The notes below the pieces were generated by a model that saw only the letters and a list, made by a program, of their open reading frames with translations, was not told where the DNA came from and did not search any database. A stretch of DNA of 6,685 bases from DATLZB01 sp035574175 (GTDB lineage: Bacteria > Pseudomonadota > Alphaproteobacteria > Rhizobiales > Hyphomicrobiaceae). This document shows, in pieces, positions 1 through 5,607 of the stretch. The stretch is taken from assembly GCA_035574175.1 (NCBI GenBank), contig DATLZB010000091.1:1-6685 (forward strand), given 5' to 3'. Every line of letters begins with the position of its first letter. Positions within the stretch are counted from its first letter, which is position 1. A program made the translations under genes and the position numbers.

Positions 1-2
1 CC

Positions 3-1196
3 GCCACTCTGCGCGAGGAGCAGGCCCGGCCGCGGCCGCGGGAGTCGCTCAATGACCTGCGACCGGATCCCATACCCTGGCGCAGCGACGAGATGCTGGC
101 CAAGATGGACGCGGCAATTGCGCGTTACCAACGCGTCGTCGCCAACGGCGGCTGGCCGCAGATCGCGCCGGGCCCGATGCTGCGGCTCGACGATGAAGGC
201 GAGCGCGTACTCCAGCTCAGGCGCCGGCTGGCGGCCAGCGGCGATCTGCCGGGCAACGCCTCCTACTCAAGCAGCCGGGTGTTCGACGACCGACTTGAAG
301 CCGCGGTGCGCAACTTCCAAGACCGCTCGGGCCTGCGCGTGACTGGTCGCGTCGACCGACCGACACTGGCCCAGCTCAACGGCTCGGCGGCGGCAAGGCT
401 GGAGCAGCTCAAACTCAATCACCGCCGGATTGCCGAGCTGATGCAGGGCAGGATTGAGGATCGCTACATCCTCGTCAACGTCGCCGCCTACCAGCTGGAG
501 GCGGTCGAGGGCTACGAGGTGCGCCGCCGGCACCGCGTGATCGTCGGTAAGCCCGACCGGCAGACGCCCTCGGTCAAGGCCACGATCCGGGCGCTCAATT
601 TCTTCCCCTACTGGCGGGTGCCCGACAGCGTTGCCGCGCTCGATCTCATTCCGCGCTTGCAACGTGAGCCCGACTACCTCCAGAAGGAACAGATCCGAGC
701 TTTCAACGGCTTCGGTGGCGCCGAGATCGATACGCGGAGCATCGACTGGACGCGCGTTGACCCGGCCAGGATCAAGTTCCGCCAGGATCCGGGGCCGCAA
801 AACGCGCTCGGCCTCGTTCGCATCGATATGCCGAACGAGCACATCGTCTACATGCACGACACGCCACTCAAGCCGCTGTTCAACCAGCGGGCGCGCGCAT
901 TCAGCGCCGGCTGCGTGCGCGTGCAGGACGTATTCGAGCTGGTTGAGTGGATTGCGCGCTACGAGCCCGGCTGGGAGCGGCCCGGACGCGCCCAGGAGAT
1001 CATCGACGCCGGCCAGCCCGTCGACGTGACGCTGACCCGGCCGGTGCCGGTCTACTTCACCTATATAACCGCGTGGGCCGAAGGTGACGGCGTGGCAGTG
1101 TTCCGGCCCGATGTCTACGGCCGCGATGGTTTGCGCGAGCTTGTCGGGGAGCGCGATCCGGAGGCCCCGCCGCCGCCGCAGTCGCTTGCGCCGTGA
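3..1196 (+). CDS. L,D-transpeptidase, YcbB/LdtD type (5'-truncated by window edge)
   Basis: Forms 3-3 (meso-DAP to meso-DAP) cross-links in peptidoglycan in the periplasm, using a cysteine nucleophile insensitive to most penicillins. The frame is open from base 3 with no stop, so the true start and the N-terminal part (signal or anchor and scaffold region) lie left of the window; an internal ATG at 93 is not the start. Of 397 visible residues, about 59-128 form a peptidoglycan-binding_1 domain (LRLDDEG, then VRNFQDRSGL and TGRVD), and about 154-345 form the YkuD catalytic domain. Family landmarks are FPYWRVPDS, the catalytic His285 in YMHDTPLK, and nucleophile Cys304 in SAGCVRV. E. coli LdtD has SSGC here, so Ala is a mild variant. 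After the catalytic domain comes PVPVYFTY and a YGRDG stretch, typical of this subfamily, and a short proline-rich tail. PG-binding inserted before YkuD is the LdtD arrangement. The family call is firm; the exact orthologue is not. Confidence 0.95.
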   Translation, partial: ATLREEQARPRPRESLNDLRPDPIPWRSDEMLAKMDAAIARYQRVVANGGWPQIAPGPMLRLDDEGERVLQLRRRLAASGDLPGNASYSSSRVFDDRLEAAVRNFQDRSGLRVTGRVDRPTLAQLNGSAAARLEQLKLNHRRIAELMQGRIEDRYILVNVAAYQLEAVEGYEVRRRHRVIVGKPDRQTPSVKATIRALNFFPYWRVPDSVAALDLIPRLQREPDYLQKEQIRAFNGFGGAEIDTRSIDWTRVDPARIKFRQDPGPQNALGLVRIDMPNEHIVYMHDTPLKPLFNQRARAFSAGCVRVQDVFELVEWIARYEPGWERPGRAQEIIDAGQPVDVTLTRPVPVYFTYITAWAEGDGVAVFRPDVYGRDGLRELVGERDPEAPPPPQSLAP

Positions 1197-1287
1197 CCAT
1201 CGTCGGTCTCTAGAGGCCCTTGCGGGCGATTGCGCCGCCGGTCGGCGTGCAGTAGTTGGCCCGGTTGGCCCCGTCGCATTTTGAACG

Positions 1288-1313
1288 TTCCGTCCGGCGT
1301 GTGGCCGACGGAG
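1288..1313 (+). terminator. Candidate terminator hairpin downstream of the L,D-transpeptidase gene
   Basis: An inverted repeat pairs TTCCGTC with GACGGAG and GGC with GCC. It makes a stem of about nine Watson-Crick pairs plus one terminal G-U, interrupted by one bulged C at 1295, around a 5-nt loop (1299-1303). It is followed by GTTGTTC, a poor U-tract, so termination may be weak or Rho-assisted. It lies about 90 nt after the transpeptidase stop and about 80 nt before the next start. Pairing is seen directly; function is inferred. Confidence 0.35.
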
Positions 1314-1376
1314 TGTTGTTCATGCAATTGCTCGGACGTTGCCCACTCTAGGCCGGGTCGGCACCGGCTCTTCCGT

Positions 1377-1381
1377 GAGGA
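1377..1381 (+). promoter_or_regulatory. Ribosome binding site supporting the GTG start at 1391
   Basis: GAGGA sits nine bases before the GTG at 1391. No in-frame ATG occurs until well inside the conserved N-lobe, so this site decides the start of the kinase-like gene. No convincing -35/-10 pair was found between 1197 and 1376. Confidence 0.5.
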
Positions 1382-1390
1382 CCGAGCCTC

Positions 1391-2944
1391 GTGGCGAACA
1401 TCACCGAAACAGACAGCCAGTTGGAGGTGCTCGACTTCCTCGCCGATCCGGCTTCCTATCCTCATCGGCCGGCGAGCGTTGAGCGGCACGAGACGCACGG
1501 CGCGGTGGTCTTCCTCGCCGGCGAGGAGGCATTCAAGATCAAGCGCGCCGTATCCTTTCCCTACATGGATTTCTCCACGCGCGAGCGCCGCCGCCTCATG
1601 TGCGAGCGCGAGGTTGCGATCAACCAGCCCCATGCGCCCGACCTTTATCTCGGCGTGGTGGCGATCACACGGGAGAGCGACGGACGGCTCAGCCTCGGCG
1701 GATCGGGCACCGCCGTCGAATGGGCGGTGCACATGCGCCGTTTCGAAGAGGCCATGCTGATCAGCAACATCGCACGCCAGGGTGCGCTCGAGGCGGAGCT
1801 GATCGAGCGGATCGCCGATGCGATTGCCGCCTATCATCGATCTGCACCCCGCCTCTACGGGATCGATGGCGCACGGCGGCTCGAGCGCGACCTCATCGAG
1901 CTTGAGCTGGCGTTCGCGAACGCTCCCGACCTGTTCGATCCGGACAGAGCCCAAGGCTTCGCCCTGCGCGCGCGCCAGCATCTGGAGCGGGTGGCGGCCT
2001 GCCTCCGCCGCCGCGGAGAGGAGGGCTTTTTGCGCCGCTGTCATGGCGATCTTCACCTGCGCAATATCGTGCTGTGGCAGGGCGCACCCGTGCTGTTCGA
2101 TGCGATCGAATTCAACAACGAAATCGCAAGCCTCGATACGCTCTACGATCTGGCGTTCCTGCTCATGGACCTCGATCGGAACGGACAGCGGGCGGCGGCC
2201 AACCGTGTGCTCGGCCGCTATCTCTGGCGCTCGCGGGCGGCGAGCGATCTCGATGCGCTCGCCGCGCTGCCGCTGATGCTGGCGCTGCGGGCCGGCATCC
2301 GCGCCATGGTGGCGGCCGATCGCGCCCGGCAGCAGGCGGGCGGTGCGGCCCACCGCTCGAGGGAAGAGGCCGGGGCTTATTTCGCGGCCGGCGACGGCTA
2401 CCTCGATGTGCAGCGGCCGCGCCTTATCGCGATCGGCGGTCTCTCCGGCAGCGGCAAGTCGACGCTCGCCGCCGCCTTGGCGCCACACCTGGCGCCGGCG
2501 CCCGGCGCGCTCCACTTGAGAAGCGACCTCGAGCGCAAAGCCCTGTTCAACGCCGAGCCGACGGAGCGACTCCCAGCCCAGGCCTACACGAGCGAAGTGA
2601 CGAGCAAGGTCTACGCCAGTATTACCGAGCAGGCGCGGCGGGCGCTCACGGCCGGCCATTCGGTGATCGCGGACGCGGTTTTCGGCACACCCGAGGAGCG
2701 CACCGCGATAGAGAAGGTCGCTGCCGACTCGGGCGCCGCTTTCGACGGCGTGTGGTTGACCGCGCCTGCCGGAGAGCTCAAGCGGCGCGTTGCCCTGCGC
2801 ATGCGCGATGCTTCGGATGCGACCACCGAGGTGGTCGAGCAGCAGCTTCGGCTCGACACCGGCCGCATCGCATGGCCCGCGCTTGAAGCCGGCGGCAGCA
2901 GCGCGGCAACGCTTGCGGCCGCCCGGGCGAGGCTCGGCGTTTAG
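1391..2944 (+). CDS. Bifunctional aminoglycoside-phosphotransferase-fold / P-loop kinase protein
   Basis: A 517-residue fusion of two kinase-like modules, matching proteins annotated as 'bifunctional aminoglycoside phosphotransferase/ATP-binding protein' (COG2187 plus COG0645). The physiological substrate is unknown; the name does not imply drug resistance. Residues about 30-330 are an APH-like half: N-lobe FKIKRAVSFPYMDFS with a candidate ATP-contacting Lys49 or Lys51, catalytic loop HGDLHLRN (His218, Asp220, Asn225) and DAIEFN at 237-242 in the metal-binding position. Residues about 343-517 are a P-loop half: Walker A GLSGSGKS at 350-357, RSDLERK at 378-383, an ADAVF stretch near 427-431 as a Walker B-like strand, then a basic RRVALRMR segment as a possible lid. 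Both active sites look intact. No signal peptide or membrane segment is visible, so it is probably cytoplasmic. The start is GTG at 1391, with GAGGA nine bases upstream. The gene stands alone, converging on the aldolase gene 58 nt downstream. Confidence 0.9.
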   Translation: MANITETDSQLEVLDFLADPASYPHRPASVERHETHGAVVFLAGEEAFKIKRAVSFPYMDFSTRERRRLMCEREVAINQPHAPDLYLGVVAITRESDGRLSLGGSGTAVEWAVHMRRFEEAMLISNIARQGALEAELIERIADAIAAYHRSAPRLYGIDGARRLERDLIELELAFANAPDLFDPDRAQGFALRARQHLERVAACLRRRGEEGFLRRCHGDLHLRNIVLWQGAPVLFDAIEFNNEIASLDTLYDLAFLLMDLDRNGQRAAANRVLGRYLWRSRAASDLDALAALPLMLALRAGIRAMVAADRARQQAGGAAHRSREEAGAYFAAGDGYLDVQRPRLIAIGGLSGSGKSTLAAALAPHLAPAPGALHLRSDLERKALFNAEPTERLPAQAYTSEVTSKVYASITEQARRALTAGHSVIADAVFGTPEERTAIEKVAADSGAAFDGVWLTAPAGELKRRVALRMRDASDATTEVVEQQLRLDTGRIAWPALEAGGSSAATLAAARARLGV

Positions 2945-3002
2945 CCGGGATGCGAGATTACGCCAACGTCTCGGCGGTTTGAGCGGCGCTTCGGATCGGC
3001 TC

Positions 3003-3917
3003 CTAGATTTCGAGCTTTAGGCCGTGCTCCTCGGCGAGTTTGGTGATCGCCCTCTCGCTCTGCTCCCTGGGGAGAGGGACGAGCGGGGGCCGGACATTGG
3101 CCCAAGCCGGGTCCTTTCGGTAGTGGGCCACGATCGCCTTGAGCAGCGGAATGACGGGATAGGCCTGCACAGCATGGCGCAGCGCGGAAATCGCTGCCTG
3201 CTGCCGCTCGGCCTCCGCGCCGCGCCAGTCGTCCCACAGCTCTCGCATGGGCCCTGCCGCCACGTTGGCGGTTGCCGAGATCACGCCAGAGCTGCCGGCC
3301 TGCAGGCCTTGCAGCAGGTGCAGTTCGGACCCCGGAAAGAACTCAAGCTTGGGGTGGGCCTCGAGCACCGCCTTCATGTTCGACCAGTCGCCCGAAGAAT
3401 CCTTCATGCCGACGACAACTTCGGGAAACTGCGACCTGAGGCGATCGATCAGCGCCAGCGAGAAGCCGACCTGAGCCACCGGCGGGATGTGATAGAGGTA
3501 AATTTTGAGCCGGTCGTCGCCGACGTCCTCGATGACCTCGGCGAAGAAACGGAATAGGCCTTCCTCGCTAGGGTTCTTATAGTAGAACGGCGGCAACATC
3601 AGCACCCCGCCGCAACCGAGATCGACGGCGTGCTGGGTGAGGATAGCGCTGTCCTCCACCGAGCAAACGCCGGTGCCGGGCAGCAGCAGTTCCGGATCGA
3701 TGTCGGCGTCGATCAGCGCTTCGAGCAGCTCCATCCGTTCATCGAGCCCGAGCGAGTTGGCTTCGCTCGTCGTTCCGAACGGGGCGAGCCCCGTGCACCC
3801 GTTCTCGAGCAGCCATTGGCAATGGTCGACGAGCCGATCGGGATCCGGCGCGCCGTCGGCGCCGAATGGGGTCAGCACGGGCGCGATGACGCCGCTGAAG
3901 TTTCGCTCCATGCGCAT
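3003..3917 (-). CDS. Dihydrodipicolinate synthase / N-acetylneuraminate lyase family aldolase, probably not DapA
   Basis: A 304-residue class I aldolase of the DapA/NanA superfamily, full length for the family, expected to be a cytoplasmic TIM barrel that joins or splits pyruvate (or a related 2-oxo acid) through a lysine Schiff base. Visible landmarks are GTTSEAN at 48-54 (oxo-acid carboxylate loop, Thr49/Thr50), PPFYYKNPS at 109-117, the catalytic Tyr142 in YLYHIPP, the Schiff-base Lys172 in VGMKDSSGD, and GVISATANVAAG at 211-222. In true DapA the arginine five residues after the catalytic tyrosine (Arg138 in E. coli) binds the aspartate-semialdehyde side; here that position is Val147, so lysine biosynthesis is unlikely. 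Sugar-acid or aromatic-derived aldehyde substrates are possible but not determined. The start at 3917 has AAGGAGG eight bases upstream; Met3 would be too far. It lies 52 nt downstream of the glutathione transferase gene and is probably cotranscribed with it. Confidence 0.9.
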   Translation of the reverse strand: MRMERNFSGVIAPVLTPFGADGAPDPDRLVDHCQWLLENGCTGLAPFGTTSEANSLGLDERMELLEALIDADIDPELLLPGTGVCSVEDSAILTQHAVDLGCGGVLMLPPFYYKNPSEEGLFRFFAEVIEDVGDDRLKIYLYHIPPVAQVGFSLALIDRLRSQFPEVVVGMKDSSGDWSNMKAVLEAHPKLEFFPGSELHLLQGLQAGSSGVISATANVAAGPMRELWDDWRGAEAERQQAAISALRHAVQAYPVIPLLKAIVAHYRKDPAWANVRPPLVPLPREQSERAITKLAEEHGLKLEI

Positions 3918-3925
3918 GGGCTGTC

Positions 3926-3932
3926 CCTCCTT
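3926..3932 (-). promoter_or_regulatory. Strong Shine-Dalgarno of the aldolase gene
   Basis: On the minus strand AAGGAGG lies eight bases before the ATG at 3917. It is the best ribosome binding site in the window. It favours Met1 over Met3 and suggests efficient independent initiation within the GST-aldolase transcript. Confidence 0.7.
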
Positions 3933-3969
3933 GGGTCCCTACCCGCCGCCGGGCAGCGGAAGCTTTATG

Positions 3970-4599
3970 TCACGGCATCGGGATGCCCGGCTGCCGGTTG
4001 GGGATGTGATAGCCGCGCTGGACCGCCGGGCGCTCGGCAATCGCCTTGTACCAGCGCAGCACATTCGGATATTGCTTGAGATCGATCGTTTGCCACTCGA
4101 ACCGCGACACCCACGGCCAAGTTGCAATATCCGCGATCGAATAGGCGCCCGCCAGGTATTCGACCTCGCCGAGCCGCGTGTCGAGTACGCGATAGAGCCG
4201 CCGCGCTTCCTCGAGGTAGCGCTCCTCCGCATAGGGGGCCTTGCCCTTATGGTATCGCACGAAGTGATGCACCTGGCCGAACATGGGGCCGACTCCGCCC
4301 ATTTGCCACATCAGCCACTCGATCGTGCGCCAATAGGGCTCCCCCTCCTTCGCCATCAGCTTGCCGGTCTTGGCGGCAAGATACATGAGGATGGCGCCCG
4401 ACTCGAACAGCGACATGCCGGTGTCGCGATCGACGATGGCCGGGATCTTGTTGTTAGGCGAAATCCTGAGGAAGTCAGGTGCGAACTGCTCGCGCTTGCC
4501 AATGTCGATCGGATGGACCTCGTAGGGTAGCCCGATCTCCTCAAGCATGATGGAGACCTTGCGCCCATTGGGCGTGGACCAGGTATATAGATCGATCAT
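3970..4599 (-). CDS. yfcG: Glutathione S-transferase family protein, YfcG-like
   Basis: A 209-residue cytosolic GST closely resembling E. coli YfcG, a Nu-class enzyme with glutathione-dependent disulfide reductase activity. The thioredoxin-fold domain (about 1-83) carries TPNGRKV, with Thr9 and Asn11 in the glutathione thiol position that replaces the usual Tyr/Ser/Cys. It also has SPNNKIPAI with the cis-proline Pro53 and FESGAI at 65-70, whose Glu66-Ser67 bind the gamma-glutamyl part. The all-alpha domain (about 90-209) has WQMGGVGPM with HH at 111-112, and YSIADIATWPW at 153-163, the conserved N-capping helix. I place the start at the ATG at 4599 because the protein then begins MIDLY as in YfcG; an in-frame ATG at 4611 would add four residues, and neither start has a clear Shine-Dalgarno. 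It is the upstream gene of a likely two-gene operon with the aldolase and is divergent from the YkgJ-like gene. Confidence 0.92.
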   Translation of the reverse strand: MIDLYTWSTPNGRKVSIMLEEIGLPYEVHPIDIGKREQFAPDFLRISPNNKIPAIVDRDTGMSLFESGAILMYLAAKTGKLMAKEGEPYWRTIEWLMWQMGGVGPMFGQVHHFVRYHKGKAPYAEERYLEEARRLYRVLDTRLGEVEYLAGAYSIADIATWPWVSRFEWQTIDLKQYPNVLRWYKAIAERPAVQRGYHIPNRQPGIPMP

Positions 4600-4662
4600 C
4601 GGGAGCCGCATCCGTTGGGAGCCGCTAAAAGGCAGGACCGGCAGCCTAGACGATTGCTGCCC

Positions 4663-4678
4663 CGCCGGGCAACCGGCG
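4663..4678. other. Perfect 6-bp hairpin with GCAA (GNRA) tetraloop in divergent intergenic region
   Basis: CGCCGG pairs perfectly with CCGGCG around GCAA. The hairpin lies between the divergent GST and YkgJ-like genes, about 65 nt from the GST start and about 100 nt from the YkgJ-like start. In plus-strand RNA the loop is a stable GNRA type. No U-run follows on either strand, so it is not a classical terminator. It could be a 5'-UTR element or an operator-like palindrome; GC-rich sequence makes chance pairing plausible. Confidence 0.25.
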
Positions 4679-4779
4679 CCATGGGCATGGGTAGGGTCGA
4701 GGTCAAGCCATGACGATCAGCGCACGCAGCCTCCTCGTCGACGTCTAGGCGGCGGCCCGAGCGGTAATTGAGCGCGCCG

Positions 4780-5574
4780 ATGGGCCTCACCCGACAGCAG
4801 CGCCGGCGCCGTGCGCGCGAGCTCGCCGGCCTCGGCGAAGCGGCCGCAAGGCGCGGCCTTCCCCGCACCCCGAAATTCGACGACCTGCTCGGGCTCGCCC
4901 TCCTCCTACACCGCGCGCTCGCCGGCTCAAGCGGCGCCTCGCCGACGGCTTGCGCCGAGATCGCACACAAAACCTTCGAAGTCTCCGCCCGCACCGACAG
5001 AGACGCCGCGCCCCTCGCCTGCCGCAAGGGCTGCGCCTACTGCTGCTACGCCGCGGTGATGGTCACCGCACCGGAAGCGTTCCATCTGGCGCGCGCTGTG
5101 CGCACAGGTAAGGCCGCATCGTTTCTTGCGCGCGCAGCGGCCACCGCCGGCATGACCGCCGCCGAGCGTTTCGGACGCAAGCTTCCCTGCCCGCTGCTGA
5201 AAGACAACCTCTGCACGGTGTATGCGGCGCGGCCTCTGTCGTGCCGGCGCGTCACCTCCTTTGCCGTGGAGCCTTGTCGCGAGGAATACGAGGGTCTGGG
5301 CGGCGATATACTTTTGCCCAGGGCGCCCGTCGCCCATGCCGGCAACGCGCAGATCCCGCTGCTCGCCGCCCTGAAGGCCTCCGGGCATCCGCCGCGGCTC
5401 TATGAGCTCGCCGCGGCCGTAACCCTCGTACTCGACACCGAGAATGCCGAGGCGCGCTGGCTTGCCGGGGAGGACATTTTCGCCGGCATCGGCGCCTGCG
5501 AGGAGCCCCCGCGCGAGCTCACCTCCCTCATCGACCGCCTCGCTGGCGAGGTGCGCGCCGTGGAGGGAGACTGA
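4780..5574 (+). CDS. YkgJ family cysteine-cluster protein
   Basis: A 264-residue soluble protein of the YkgJ family (CxxxCxxCC, PF03692, described as putative zinc- or iron-chelating); its biochemical role is unknown. Numbering from the ATG at 4780, the first cluster is Cys81-x3-Cys85-x2-Cys88-Cys89 in the segment CRKGCAYCC. The second comprises Cys137 and Cys145 (CPLLKDNLC), Cys155 in RPLSCRR, and Cys166. The order CxxxCxxCC, then CP-L-C-Y-RP-CR is the family signature, so all expected ligands are present. The N-terminal 30 residues are unusually basic (RQQRRRRAR), which could bind nucleic acid or be simple compositional bias. An in-frame TTG at 4768 directly follows a TAA and could add four residues; the ATG is preferred because both have equally weak GAG-type ribosome sites. 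Its stop is 33 nt from the stop of the convergent right-hand gene. Confidence 0.9.
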   Translation: MGLTRQQRRRRARELAGLGEAAARRGLPRTPKFDDLLGLALLLHRALAGSSGASPTACAEIAHKTFEVSARTDRDAAPLACRKGCAYCCYAAVMVTAPEAFHLARAVRTGKAASFLARAAATAGMTAAERFGRKLPCPLLKDNLCTVYAARPLSCRRVTSFAVEPCREEYEGLGGDILLPRAPVAHAGNAQIPLLAALKASGHPPRLYELAAAVTLVLDTENAEARWLAGEDIFAGIGACEEPPRELTSLIDRLAGEVRAVEGD

Positions 5575-5582
5575 CGGACCCG

Positions 5583-5598
5583 CTCAAACGTGCTTGAG
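5583..5598. terminator. Weak inverted repeat between convergent genes
   Basis: CTCAA and TTGAG form a 5-bp stem with a 6-nt loop in the 33-nt gap between the YkgJ-like gene and the right-hand minus-strand gene. The position suits a bidirectional terminator, but the stem is short and no U-run follows, so this is a weak call. Confidence 0.15.
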
Positions 5599-5607
5599 GT
5601 GCAGCGG

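Noticed and set aside
1255..1272. Tandem 9-mer GTTGGCCCG/GTTGGCCCC
   Set aside because: Only two short GC-rich copies with no coding or regulatory context; likely chance.
1281..1350. Possible sigma70 -35 boxes (TTGAAC at 1281, TTGTTC at 1316) before the kinase-like gene
   Set aside because: No acceptable -10 hexamer at 16-18 nt spacing from either.
1115..2659. Long 514-codon open frame on the minus strand opposite the kinase-like gene
   Set aside because: It is antisense to a clearly recognised protein with catalytic motifs; its translation is Arg/Gly/His-rich with no recognisable domain, as expected from GC-rich codon bias.
2074..2886. 270-codon plus-strand frame inside the kinase-like gene
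   Set aside because: Out-of-frame shadow, Arg/Ala/Gly-rich low-complexity translation, fully nested in a supported gene.
2953..2973. CGAGA/TCTCG inverted repeat in the convergent gap after the kinase-like gene
   Set aside because: Only 5-6 pairs with a loop of about 10 nt and no U-run; too weak to call a terminator.
3637..4530. 297-codon plus-strand frame spanning the aldolase and GST genes
   Set aside because: It lies opposite two convincing enzymes with intact active-site motifs and crosses their intergenic gap; no domain is recognisable.
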